The notes: generated from the letters alone by a model not told the origin. 13,015 bases of DNA from Cytophagales bacterium (GCA_003500135.1 DNTA01000235.1:1-13015); one strand, 5' to 3'. Shown: positions 1 through 8,231, counted from the stretch's first letter. A program made the numbers and translations.

Positions 1-280
1 TGAAAGCCCAAAATGCAATAAGGCCAAATGTTTAGGGTTATTTGGCAAGGAGGGGTGGTTGACCATCACGGTGAGTCTCAAAATGTTCATAAATGCTTGA
101 GCTTGAAGCATTTTGGACTTGGTATAGAATGCTAATGTATGATTCAGGTTAAATCAAATCGATTTCACAAATGGCATTTGCCAGGCTATAATTTTGCAAA
201 GCACAGATTGTAAGTTATTGGAGGTATTCGTAATTAGAAATAACCTACTCCCAAAATTAAGTTTGTTTTTTTTATCTCAT
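1..280. other. left-edge region without a recognised gene
   Basis: No convincing coding frame was found on either strand. It holds a perfect 8-bp inverted repeat at 91-113 (AAATGCTT, 7-base loop, AAGCATTT) that could be a transcription end for the leftward acyltransferase gene or for something outside the window. It has no clear U-tract, so this is weak. It also holds one copy of the 27-bp repeat at 153-179, listed separately. The small frame at 194-394 overlaps the end of the acyltransferase gene and has no recognisable features. Confidence 0.5.
153..179 (+). repeat. 27-bp exact direct repeat, copy 1
   Basis: These 27 bases recur exactly and in the same orientation at 8205-8231. The unit contains two small symmetric pieces, AAATCGATTT (a perfect palindrome) and AAATGGCATTT (arms AAATG and CATTT), separated by CAC. 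The flanks of the two copies differ beyond the 27 bases. Both copies lie outside genes. Possible explanations are a dispersed intergenic repeat, an attachment-site-like duplication, or debris from a mobile element. No integrase gene lies between the copies. Confidence 0.85.
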
Positions 281-1396
281 CTAATCTGCAACCAAACCTG
301 GCTCTTGCATCCTGACATTGGCCTTATTATCTACTTTTCTAATCATTTTCAACCCAAACAACACTCTCAAAATCCCCAATCTTCTAATCATTAATTCGTA
401 CACCATCATACTACCGGCAAAAGTGAACAGCACCACAAGAATAAACTTCATCCATAGGCTTATCTCCATCGGTAGAATGAGGTAGGCCCCTGCATACAGA
501 CAAGCCATATGCACGATATACACCGGATAGGCACTCTGGCTCAAATAGCCCAAGACCTTGCCCTGTTTGTTCAGCCACCTGAAACCAAAACCGAATACAG
601 CAAATGTCCAGATATTCGATTCTACCGCCATCAGGTAGTCGGGGGTCTTGAGCTCAAAGAACATCCACCGGATGCCAAAGAGAACAATACCTGAAACAAG
701 GTATGCCCAGCGCCATTTCACTACATTTTGCCGAAATGCTTCCCCGCAATACATGCTCAAAAAACCAGCCAGAAAGGCCAGAAAGCCCATGAAAAAACCA
801 TGACCGGTAAAGGCATACAGTGTGTAAAGGTCTGGTTGTACTACTACGGCTTCAAAAACAAAAAACACCGTAATCGTCAGTAAGCCCAACGGATGCCGCC
901 ATACTTTTTGTAAAAACAGGTAAAAACGACCCTTACCTTTCTTTTTCAAATAGTAAAACAGTGGCAATAATATTAGCACATAAGCGAATATATTGCCCAA
1001 AAACCAGAGATGCCCCATGTTGGTTACGTATTGCAACCCCTGATGATAGAATGCCTGCCAAATAAATACATGCAAAGGCACAATGGCCAGCATGCCAAAT
1101 ACGAACGGGATCAATATTCGTCGTCCACGCTCTATGACCAGTTGTTTCCAGTTGCGCTTGCGCATGGCAAAATACACGCCCATGCCCGATACGAAAAACA
1201 ACAACGGTATACGCCAAACATTCAACATCGACATCGGGATCCACAACGACTGCAGGGAGCCATTGCTCTGTGGGAACCCGATAAACAATGCCCAGGGCTG
1301 AAATACGATCGCCACATGATAGATCAACAGCAGGCCTATCGCAATCACGCGCAGCCAGTCAATATCATATCTTCTTTCTGAATTTTTCATGGTCAT
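281..1396 (-). CDS. acyltransferase family 3 integral membrane protein (OpgC/MdoC-like)
   Basis: A 371-residue polytopic membrane protein. The N-terminal stretch RYDIDWLRVIAIGLLLIYH (residues 9-27) is the signature start of the acyltransferase-3 family: an Asp-Trp-Leu-Arg patch, then the first membrane helix ending in the conserved His27. The following WRIPLLFFVSG is also typical. About ten hydrophobic segments follow. Members transfer acyl groups (often acetyl or succinyl) onto extracytoplasmic glycans or lipids; the acceptor cannot be read from the sequence. The start is ATG at 1396, with a second in-frame ATG at 1390 equally possible. It lies 50 bp downstream of the ankyrin lipoprotein gene on the same strand, so the two may share a transcript, although a strong hairpin sits between them. 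Family is confident; substrate is unknown. Confidence 0.88.
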   Translation of the reverse strand: MTMKNSERRYDIDWLRVIAIGLLLIYHVAIVFQPWALFIGFPQSNGSLQSLWIPMSMLNVWRIPLLFFVSGMGVYFAMRKRNWKQLVIERGRRILIPFVFGMLAIVPLHVFIWQAFYHQGLQYVTNMGHLWFLGNIFAYVLILLPLFYYLKKKGKGRFYLFLQKVWRHPLGLLTITVFFVFEAVVVQPDLYTLYAFTGHGFFMGFLAFLAGFLSMYCGEAFRQNVVKWRWAYLVSGIVLFGIRWMFFELKTPDYLMAVESNIWTFAVFGFGFRWLNKQGKVLGYLSQSAYPVYIVHMACLYAGAYLILPMEISLWMKFILVVLFTFAGSMMVYELMIRRLGILRVLFGLKMIRKVDNKANVRMQEPGLVAD

Positions 1397-1406
1397 TCTG
1401 ATTAAG

Positions 1407-1444
1407 CCCGGAGCATAGTGATGTGCTCCGGGTGGTGTTTTTTT
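1407..1444 (+). terminator. strong GC-rich hairpin with T-tract on the plus strand
   Basis: A perfect 9-bp stem (CCCGGAGCA at 1407-1415, TGCTCCGGG at 1424-1432, 8-base loop) is followed on the plus strand by TGGTG and a run of seven T at 1438-1444. It looks like an intrinsic terminator for rightward transcription, yet both flanking genes are leftward. Read leftward, the stem is preceded by A and followed by CTTAATC, a poor U-tract. It may still reduce read-through from the ankyrin gene into the acyltransferase gene. Confidence 0.6.
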
Positions 1445-1446
1445 CT

Positions 1447-2040
1447 TTACTTTTGTAACATTTCGACAATTACCGGGCGCGTCTGCTCAATACGATCAAT
1501 GTCCAGCTCCAGACCTAAGGCTTCCAGCCCTTTACCAAATTGCACATACGCAGCTTCTACATGTATAAAAGGTACCTGGACCGATTCAAGCGCTGTGCTG
1601 CCATACTGGTTTCGGATGCTGCGATCGGCATTGTGATCGAGCAACATCTCAACAATTTCTTCGCGACATAAAAATGAAGCTACGTGCAATGGCGTAGAGC
1701 CCTCGGCATTGGTCGCGTTGATGTCGGCGCCGCCTTCCAGTAAAACACTTACCACTTCACGCTTATCGAATACTGTTGCCACAACGAGGGGGGTCGATCC
1801 GTAGGCATCCTTTGCGTTGAGGTCGCTCCCATGGGCAATATGCTGTTGTATAGATTGCACGTCGCCCATCAATGCTGCCGAATGAATATCTACATGCGGC
1901 TTCGGCGTTTCAGCTACTGCTTCGGCAGTGGTTTCATTTTCACCAGATGTTTTTTGCTCACTGTTACAGGCTCCTGCGCCCATTACTAATACGATTACTG
2001 CAATTGTGTACAGTGTTCTTAATTTTTGATTCGCTTTCAT
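1447..2040 (-). CDS. ankyrin-repeat lipoprotein
   Basis: A 197-residue exported protein. Residues 1-24 form a signal peptide (basic N-terminus, hydrophobic core YTIAVIVLVMGAGA) ending at Cys25, a likely lipidated cysteine. A low-complexity Glu/Thr/Ala-rich linker (about 27-48) leads to about three ankyrin repeats (52-80, 81-113, 114-146) with the hallmark GSTPL and EGSTPLHVA helices and DINA-type turns. The tail (about 150-197) is helical and does not fit the repeat. Ankyrin repeats bind protein partners; none is indicated here. The ATG at 2040 has an A-rich leader (AAATAAATAAATGTT) rather than a GGAGG site. The gene is divergent from the AraC/cyclase gene, and the shared intergenic region carries phased repeats that could serve both. 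Confidence 0.85.
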   Translation of the reverse strand: MKANQKLRTLYTIAVIVLVMGAGACNSEQKTSGENETTAEAVAETPKPHVDIHSAALMGDVQSIQQHIAHGSDLNAKDAYGSTPLVVATVFDKREVVSVLLEGGADINATNAEGSTPLHVASFLCREEIVEMLLDHNADRSIRNQYGSTALESVQVPFIHVEAAYVQFGKGLEALGLELDIDRIEQTRPVIVEMLQK

Positions 2041-2130
2041 AACATTTATTTATTTTGATGGAACATAAAATCAACATGGTAAAGGTCAGTGGAATTGGCG
2101 CGCAAGACTAATCACAAATCAACCCATTGA

Positions 2131-2190
2131 TATCAAGTTTGTGGAAGGGCTATCAATTATGTAGCAGGTATATCAATTATGTTGCAAAAC
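2131..2190. promoter_or_regulatory. three 20-bp phased direct repeats, candidate operator
   Basis: Three consecutive 20-base units begin at 2131, 2151 and 2171: TATCAAGTTTGTGGAAGGGC, TATCAATTATGTAGCAGGTA and TATCAATTATGTTGCAAAAC. Units 2 and 3 share TATCAATTATGT-GCA; unit 1 is more diverged but keeps TATCAA and a TGTGG/TGTAG-like core in the same phase. A period of 20 bp, about two helical turns, is what a protein binding one DNA face as direct repeats would use, and AraC-family proteins often do this. The array sits between divergent genes, 91 bp upstream of the ankyrin start and about 183 bp upstream of the AraC/cyclase start. Autoregulation is inference. Confidence 0.6.
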
Positions 2191-2372
2191 AACCCTAAAC
2201 ATACTTTTAAGGGCTTTATTTTTTGGGCAAAAAAAGTGGAGACTCCGCCGAAAAAGTGAGGGTATTTGTCTTCGTTCCACGCTATACTAAACAGAAATAC
2301 CGTGCTAAAATAAATCCTGCACCTCCTCCCGTTTTAGGACATTTATTTCTAATTTGCCATAAATAACTCCCA

Positions 2373-5030
2373 ATGGCCAACCTGCGCACATCGGATCACG
2401 AGCTACTCGAACGAATTTACAAGATCATCGACGACAATATTGCCAATGATCAGTTTGGTGTGTCTGAGCTTGCCGATGCCATAGGCATGAGCCGTTCCAA
2501 CTTATTGCGCAAGGTACGGTCGCTTACTGAATCATCGGTAAGCCAGCTTATTCGAAGGGTCCGTTTGGCCGCAGCGGTTGAAAAGCTGGAAAGCACCTCC
2601 TTAACGATCTCAGAAATTGCCTTCGACTGTGGCTTTAGCAGCGTGTCGTACTTTATCAAATGTTTTCGGGAAGAATATGGCTATCCACCAGGGGAGTACG
2701 GAAAGGAACCGACATCTAATGATAATGGGAGCACAGCGGATATTAACCCACCTTACCATCAACTGGCTGCCATTATGTTCACCGACATTGAAGGCTACAC
2801 CGCCACGATGCAGCAAAACGAGCAACATGCTATCAACCTGCGCAAACGACATCGGGAGGTGGTGGAATTGGCGACCCAAAAATACCAGGGTAAAATTTTG
2901 CAATACTACGGTGATGGTTCGCTGGGCACTTTTCGCAGTGCCATCGATGCGGTGAAATGTGCCATTGAAATGCAGCTGGCATTCCGGCAAGCGCCGGAGG
3001 TGCCGGTACGCATAGGCCTGCATACAGGAGATATCGTCTACAGCGAAGAAGGCATAATTGGCGATGGTGTTAATATTTCGTCCCGAATCGAATCGTTGGC
3101 AGTTCCGGGCAGTGTGCTGATATCGGAAAAAGTGTATGATGAGATCAAAAATCAACCTGCGATCACCACCCAATCCCTGGGTACTTTTGAGCTCAAAAAT
3201 GTAGGCAAACCGATGGAAGTATGGGCCATTGCCAATCCCGGGCTTCAGATTCCGGAAGAAGCGACCTTGGTAGAAAGAAAAGAAAGCAAAAAGACAACGA
3301 TTGGCCAAGAAAACAAAAGCCCTTCTTTATCCCGGATCGTCAAATGGGCAGTCCTGTTACTTTTATTATTTGCCCTGGGCTATGCGACATGGGAGATCAT
3401 CCTCTCCAATCACCTTGAGAACCAGCAGACAGCGGTTTTGCCGGGCGATCAAAATAAATCCATCGCGGTACTTCCTTTAATCAACGACAGTAACGATTCA
3501 TCGAATGTATATTTTGTCAATGGCCTGATGGAATCGGTGCTGTATAACCTGCAAAAAATAGAGGACCTGAGAGTTGTAAGTCGCAACTCAGTGGAAAAAT
3601 ACCGCAACAACCCCGTATCCACCGCACAGATTGCCAGTGAATTGAAGGTCGGCTATTTTGTAGAAGGTAGCGGACAGAAGGTGGGCGATGAAATCATGCT
3701 TAATATCCAACTGATCGATGTCTCGGGCGACCGGCATATCTGGTCAAAACAATACGTAAGGCAGGTAGATGACATATTTTCGCTACAACAGGAGGTAGCA
3801 AAAAGTATTGCCGGGGAAATTGAAGTACTGATCACGCCTGAGGAGGTACAGCAGATCAACAAAGTGCCTACCGACAACCTGATTGCCTATGACCACTTTC
3901 TTAAGGGAGTGGAGTACTACCACATGCGGAATATGGAGGGCCTGATAAAAGGAATTGAATGGTTTGAAAAGGCTATTCAGGAAGACCCGGAATTTTCAGT
4001 GGCCTATGCCAATATAGCTATTGGCTATTACTACCTCGATATTTATAGATCTGAGAAGAAATACGCTGAAAAAATAAACCATTATGCCGATAAAGCCTTG
4101 CTATATGATGATAAGTCCTCATTCAGCTTACTGGCTAAAGGCTACTATTATCTCAACAGCGACCAATATTCCATGGCAGAATCTTACCTCGTTAAAGCCC
4201 TCCAGTTTAACCCGAATTCGACCGAGATCATTAACGCACTCTCGGACTTTTATGCCAATTACATGCCCGACACAGAAAAATACCTCAAATATGCTTTGAA
4301 AGGCATCAGGCTCGATATTGCCTCCTCCGATTCTATCACGGCAAGTTTTACCTACCTGCATGTCAGCAATGCCCTTATCCAAACGGGTTTTGTGAATGAA
4401 GCGCTGATCTATGTAGACCATTCTCTGGCCTACAATCCTGAAAACCTGTATTCACAATATGTAAAGGCCTATATAGAGTTGGCTAAGAACGGCGATTTGG
4501 AGCAAACCAAAAATAAACTTTTGGTGGTCTATCAAAAAGATCCATCGAGACTGGATGTCATTCAGGAGGTGGGTAAGTTGTATTACTATCTGCGCGATTA
4601 TGACAGTGCATATTATTATTATCGCAAATTTCTCGATATTAAAAACAGCCTGAAGCTCGATGTATACCCCGGGGAAGATGGCAAAATTGCCGTGGTTATG
4701 GATAAAACGGGACATAAGGAGGAAGCTCGAAAGTTAATGGCCCAGTATAAATACTACGCCGAAAGAGACAATTCAATTTATAGAAACCTGAGCCTGGGCT
4801 GTTTTTACGCCTATCAGGGCGACAAACAAAAATCACTTGAGCGCCTTCGTGAATTTTCCGGGGAGGACCACTTTCAGTATTGGCTCATCTTGTTTTTAAA
4901 TGATGACCCGATGATAGATAAAATCAAAGACATGAGGGAATATGACCGAATATTTAATGCCCTGGAGAAAAAGTTCTGGCAACACAACCAAAACGTTGCC
5001 ACAACACTCAAAGCAGAAGGGTTGATATAG
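2373..5030 (+). CDS. membrane-tethered AraC-HTH / class III cyclase / TolB-like / TPR protein
   Basis: An 885-residue multidomain regulator. Residues 8-110 are an AraC-type double helix-turn-helix, with the family's conserved end SEIAFDCGFSSVSYFIKCF. Residues 130-290 are a class III nucleotide-cyclase homology domain: metal-binding Asp138 (FTDIEGYT) and Asp181 (YYGDG), plus Asn234 and Arg238 (GDGVNISSR) of the transition-state site. The usual base-recognition Lys is Gln177 and the usual Asp position is Gly227, so the product nucleotide, or even activity, is uncertain. A single membrane helix lies at about 322-345. Residues 362-490 start SIAVLPL and resemble the TolB N-terminal/CadC-like module; about 500-870 are TPR repeats. 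The predicted topology is a cytoplasmic HTH and cyclase with the TolB-like and TPR part across the membrane, a CadC-like layout (inference). ATG at 2373 is the first sensible start. Confidence 0.88.
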   Translation: MANLRTSDHELLERIYKIIDDNIANDQFGVSELADAIGMSRSNLLRKVRSLTESSVSQLIRRVRLAAAVEKLESTSLTISEIAFDCGFSSVSYFIKCFREEYGYPPGEYGKEPTSNDNGSTADINPPYHQLAAIMFTDIEGYTATMQQNEQHAINLRKRHREVVELATQKYQGKILQYYGDGSLGTFRSAIDAVKCAIEMQLAFRQAPEVPVRIGLHTGDIVYSEEGIIGDGVNISSRIESLAVPGSVLISEKVYDEIKNQPAITTQSLGTFELKNVGKPMEVWAIANPGLQIPEEATLVERKESKKTTIGQENKSPSLSRIVKWAVLLLLLFALGYATWEIILSNHLENQQTAVLPGDQNKSIAVLPLINDSNDSSNVYFVNGLMESVLYNLQKIEDLRVVSRNSVEKYRNNPVSTAQIASELKVGYFVEGSGQKVGDEIMLNIQLIDVSGDRHIWSKQYVRQVDDIFSLQQEVAKSIAGEIEVLITPEEVQQINKVPTDNLIAYDHFLKGVEYYHMRNMEGLIKGIEWFEKAIQEDPEFSVAYANIAIGYYYLDIYRSEKKYAEKINHYADKALLYDDKSSFSLLAKGYYYLNSDQYSMAESYLVKALQFNPNSTEIINALSDFYANYMPDTEKYLKYALKGIRLDIASSDSITASFTYLHVSNALIQTGFVNEALIYVDHSLAYNPENLYSQYVKAYIELAKNGDLEQTKNKLLVVYQKDPSRLDVIQEVGKLYYYLRDYDSAYYYYRKFLDIKNSLKLDVYPGEDGKIAVVMDKTGHKEEARKLMAQYKYYAERDNSIYRNLSLGCFYAYQGDKQKSLERLREFSGEDHFQYWLILFLNDDPMIDKIKDMREYDRIFNALEKKFWQHNQNVATTLKAEGLI

Positions 5031-5339
5031 ATTTGGCTTTTATCTTATGAGGTCTTATTAACACCTCTTTTGAACTAAAGAGAACATTTTGTAGCATTTG
5101 CAACAATATACCCTGCTCACATTATGCGGAATATCGATGAAACGAGGATCGGATTTAAATTTTGAAGTAATCCCCTACGACCTGGAAGCAAGATTTTGGC
5201 TGTTGGGCAATTAATCTTTTTAAGGTCGATATTTATCTTATTAAGATTTTATCTGATGAACCATGGTGTTCAGCACCATGAAGTTTAACCCTCCCTTACA
5301 CTCTTTCTGTTTTATCTTATAATCCTTCATTAGTGGCTG
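5031..5339. other. intergenic region after the cyclase gene
   Basis: No gene recognised. There is a weak 6-bp hairpin at 5065-5082 (CTCTTT, 6-base loop, AAAGAG) 35 bp after the cyclase stop, followed by AACATTTT; it could be a poor terminator. A perfect 7-bp hairpin lies at 5262-5280 (CATGGTG TTCAG CACCATG), about 60 bp beyond the end of the transposase remnant, and may mark the vicinity of the former element's end. No terminal inverted repeat pair could be established by eye. Confidence 0.4.
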
Positions 5340-5790
5340 TTAGCTTTTCCATCCACCAGACGTGACCGATGCACTTGAGCAAATGTGCTTATCATATAAT
5401 CTACGAAGTTCTTTATCTGAATACTTAAGTTTTGTTCTAATAAGAATATTAAAAAGCTGATGTTTATACTCGGGCCATGAAGTGTTCGATGCCAGTGGAA
5501 TGGCCATTATGGCCGCCATACGTTAAGTGCTGTGCTTTATTTTCTCCAGGACCAGGGCCCAGTTCAGGTAGTTCTGCAGGTATTTGGTTGCCACCCCATT
5601 GAACTGTCGCATGAAGTTCCTAAGTCGATTGTCCATATTTTTCACATTTTGCACATGATATACCTTTGCGGTCTTTCGTCGTCCCTTGGAAGCAGTGACT
5701 AGCTATTTGTAGCTATGAACCTATATAATAACCTCTAGAACGATGTTATTCAATTCAAAGATCCTCGACAGGGCGAACCTTTAATGAATC
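5340..5790 (-). pseudogene. IS1595/ISXO2-type transposase remnant, C-terminal part
   Basis: Reading leftward in one frame gives GRRKTAKVYHVQNVKN (ending near 5610), then RNFMRQFNGVATKYLQNYLNW. This is the C-terminal signature of transposases with an ISXO2-like DDE domain, where an H-x-x-N-V stretch is followed by R-F-N-G-V-A-T-K-Y-L-x-N-Y-L-x-W. The same frame contains stops at 5721-5723 and 5703-5705 (around VHSYK) and at 5523-5525. It then reads on through RMAAIMAIPLASNTSWPEYK to a TAA at 5340-5342. The N-terminal zinc-ribbon and most of the catalytic domain are not recognisable upstream, so the 5' limit at about 5790 is approximate. It is clearly non-functional debris. The family assignment is from motif recognition only. 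Confidence 0.75.
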
Positions 5791-6044
5791 CAGGAATGAA
5801 TGGGGAATATCTGACTATCAGCTAAGAAAATAAAAGGTGGGGATCATCATAGGATATTGTTTTTTATGGTCGGGCTGTTTTGATTGCCACTAAAGACAGC
5901 CCAAAGGCAAAAGGCCCCATTAATGAATGTTGGAAAAGCCAGAAGATTGGTTTTTATCAGCTTTTGCGGTACCCTAAAGATATGAAAACCATTTCCATTA
6001 AGTGATTCCAAGGCCAATCAAAATCTAAAAAAATGAATTTAAAG
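5791..6044. other. unrecognised sequence beside the transposase remnant
   Basis: This stretch may be the eroded 5' half of the same insertion element or plain intergenic DNA. Short open stretches exist on the minus strand, but none shows the zinc-ribbon or DDE motifs expected of the missing transposase N-terminus. Confidence 0.35.
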
Positions 6045-6073
6045 TTTGTAATACAAAGAAAATCATAACTTTG
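6045..6073 (+). promoter_or_regulatory. candidate Bacteroidetes-type promoter for the glycosyltransferase
   Basis: TTTG at 6045-6048 and TAACTTTG at 6066-6073 are separated by 17 bases. This fits the Bacteroidetes sigma-A consensus (TTG/TTTG, 17-23 bases, TAnnTTTG). Transcription would begin about 6080 and leave a leader of roughly 180 bases before the ATG at 6258. A closer promoter cannot be excluded. Confidence 0.45.
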
Positions 6074-6257
6074 TAAAGCAGAGCTTAGAGACGATTATTT
6101 TTACTGGCAGTATAACAATCTCCTTATGCTTGTTAAACAAGGCTGCAACAAAGCGATCAGTATTTTTCGAAACATGCAACTTGCAACATGGTTATAAATC
6201 AAACATATAACGAAAGATAGAAACGCAATTAATTTGATTTTGTTATAATTGAGCACT

Positions 6258-7868
6258 ATGAAATTTTCCGATGGCAAACTTTTAATATTGATTTTTGTAT
6301 TATCCTTTGCCCTGTTCTTTTCGGGTATCGGACTATATGATATTTTCTTTCTCGATGAAGCGAAAAATGCTGCTTGCGCACAGGAAATGCTGATGAATAA
6401 GAGTTGGATAGTTCCTACATTTAATGGCGAAATAAGGACTGACAAACCTCCTTTGCACTATTATTTCATGATTATATCGTACTATGTATTTGGTTATAGT
6501 CCTTTCGCAGCACGTTTTTTCTCAGCCTTATTCGGATTTTTATCAAGTATGCTGGTGTATTATCTATCTTGTAAAATTTACAACAAACGTGTAGCCTTGT
6601 TGTCCCTTCTTGTCTTTATTTCATCCATCCATATAACATTCCAATTTCACTGGGCGGCCCCTGACCCATATTTAATATTTTTTATGCTTTTGGCATTTTC
6701 GGGAATCATTATCTATGACAAAAAGAAAGAAACTAAATGGCTTTGGATAGCGTTTGCAGCCATTGGTTTTGGTACACTTAGCAAAGGGCCAGTTTCGATT
6801 GTACTTCCGGCAATTGCAACTTTTTTATACCTGATTTTTACTAAAAAAATTCGTTGGGTTTCTCAGAATGCCCACAGAGTGGGGTTTGGCAGTTTAATCG
6901 TATTAATAATCGTAATTCCCTGGTATATTATGGTACATTTTGCCTCAAATGGCGTGTGGACTGAAGGATTTTTCTTGGAACACAATTTCAATAGGTTTTT
7001 ATCTGAAAAAGAAGGACACGGCGGCCCTTTTGTAATCATGTTCATTTTTGTTCTAACTGGTTTATTGCCATTTTCGGCTTTTATTTTTCATGCCGTCCGA
7101 AATGTTTGGATAAATCGACAAAAAGATCAAACTGGTTTTTTCATGTTGATTATTGGACTAACTATTGTTTCATTCTTTTCCATTTCCAGAACGAAGTTAC
7201 CGGGATACATTACCCCTTCGTTACCATTTTTTGCAATCATCATTGGGAGTTACATCGATAGAATACTCAATAAAAATTTACAGGATTCGTACGCGAAAAA
7301 GACATATATGCCAAAGGATTTAATGTGGATTGGTGGAATTTTGGTTTTAATATTATCAATAGCTATTCCGATTGGGATCTTTATAGCGTTTAAAAACGAA
7401 CAACTCTTTCAGGACGTAGCATATTTAGCTTTTCCTTTTGGCATTTTACCTGTTGGAGCTCTTCTGGCCATATATTTTATGAACAAGGGTAATTTAAAAA
7501 AAGTCATAATTGCCTATGCAGGCTCGTCAATTATTGCCGTATTTTACTTTCATATAATCGCGCTTCCAGCGATAGTTGAATTAAATCCGGTAAACAGGTC
7601 GAAAGAAATATGGCAAGATAGTGACTTGATAGTAGCTTATCAAAGATATAATCCGGCATATAATTTTGCGCTACAAAGAAACATAGATGTTATTGGAAAT
7701 GAACAAAATTTATTACGTTATATCGAAGAACATCCTGGGACCATTATTCTTTCCACAAGAGAGAAATTGAATGAATTGGAAAGGGGTGATTTTGATGTGC
7801 TTTTTGAAGGAAAGGATCTTTTTGAAAATCCAACGAGTGTGATTTTTAAAAAGTCGGAAATGAATTAA
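6258..7868 (+). CDS. GT39/ArnT-like membrane glycosyltransferase
   Basis: A 536-residue polytopic protein starting at ATG 6258; a TTG nine bases upstream is a less likely start. The first membrane helix (about 7-26) leads to the periplasmic loop with FLDEAKNA (Asp33, Glu34) and TDKPPLHYY (62-70). These are the hallmark acidic pair and Asp-Lys-Pro-Pro motif of GT-C fold GT39/ArnT/PMT-like enzymes. About ten further hydrophobic segments follow, with the family's SKGP motif in FGTLSKGPVSIVLP, and the protein ends in a soluble domain of about 110 residues. Such enzymes move a sugar from a polyprenyl-phosphate carrier to a lipid or protein acceptor on the outer face of the inner membrane; donor and acceptor are not inferable here. 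It stands alone, with an IS remnant upstream and non-coding DNA downstream, so no pathway context is given. No obvious terminator follows the stop. Confidence 0.87.
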   Translation: MKFSDGKLLILIFVLSFALFFSGIGLYDIFFLDEAKNAACAQEMLMNKSWIVPTFNGEIRTDKPPLHYYFMIISYYVFGYSPFAARFFSALFGFLSSMLVYYLSCKIYNKRVALLSLLVFISSIHITFQFHWAAPDPYLIFFMLLAFSGIIIYDKKKETKWLWIAFAAIGFGTLSKGPVSIVLPAIATFLYLIFTKKIRWVSQNAHRVGFGSLIVLIIVIPWYIMVHFASNGVWTEGFFLEHNFNRFLSEKEGHGGPFVIMFIFVLTGLLPFSAFIFHAVRNVWINRQKDQTGFFMLIIGLTIVSFFSISRTKLPGYITPSLPFFAIIIGSYIDRILNKNLQDSYAKKTYMPKDLMWIGGILVLILSIAIPIGIFIAFKNEQLFQDVAYLAFPFGILPVGALLAIYFMNKGNLKKVIIAYAGSSIIAVFYFHIIALPAIVELNPVNRSKEIWQDSDLIVAYQRYNPAYNFALQRNIDVIGNEQNLLRYIEEHPGTIILSTREKLNELERGDFDVLFEGKDLFENPTSVIFKKSEMN

Positions 7869-8053
7869 CATGGATTAGATAACTAAATGTTAGCCAGGGA
7901 TTTGTGTTATCCATATAGCTCCCGAGTACTAAGGTCTTTTCTTTAATTATCGTCAATATGTATATATGGTGATATTTCCGATGTGCCGTCAAAGGAAAAA
8001 TCACCATGCTCATAATATTCAACTTGTCCAAGTTCTTGATTTTACGCCGTCAG

Positions 8054-8086
8054 GTCCGACTATAAATGTCGGACTGTGATTGAAAC
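8054..8086 (+). repeat. solitary CRISPR-repeat-like hairpin
   Basis: A 33-base segment: GTCCGAC, loop TATAAAT, GTCGGAC (perfect 7-bp stem), then TGTGATTGAAAC. The starting GT, the short symmetric stem and the ATTGAAAC end are the layout of many type I and type III CRISPR repeats. There is no second copy within the next or previous 100 bases, and no cas gene in the window. It is therefore at most a leftover single repeat, and it may be an unrelated hairpin. Confidence 0.3.
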
Positions 8087-8204
8087 ATCATCAGATGACG
8101 ATTTTCAAAATTACTGATTATTGACCAGTTACTCATTTAATTGCGGTTGAATACGTAATAAATATTAGCCCATACCGAGGTGTGGATTGTACCTACACTT
8201 TCAT

Positions 8205-8231
8205 ATCAAATCGATTTCACAAATGGCATTT
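8205..8231 (+). repeat. 27-bp exact direct repeat, copy 2
   Basis: Identical to 153-179 and in the same orientation, about 8.05 kb to the right. It lies in non-coding DNA between the glycosyltransferase and the broken restriction cassette. The neighbouring sequence differs from that around copy 1. Confidence 0.85.

Noticed and set aside
1010..1381. Plus-strand frame of 123 codons
   Set aside because: It lies wholly opposite the acyltransferase gene and has no domain or leader features; a shadow frame.
2610..3308. Minus-strand frame of 232 codons
   Set aside because: Antisense to the AraC/cyclase gene, whose domains are unmistakable; the minus frame has no recognisable motifs.
6101..6445. 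Minus-strand frame of 114 codons
   Set aside because: Overlaps the promoter region and start of the GT39 gene and has no recognisable motifs.
8054..8200. A CRISPR array
   Set aside because: Only one repeat-like unit exists, with no spacer periodicity and no cas genes; retained only as a solitary repeat-like hairpin.
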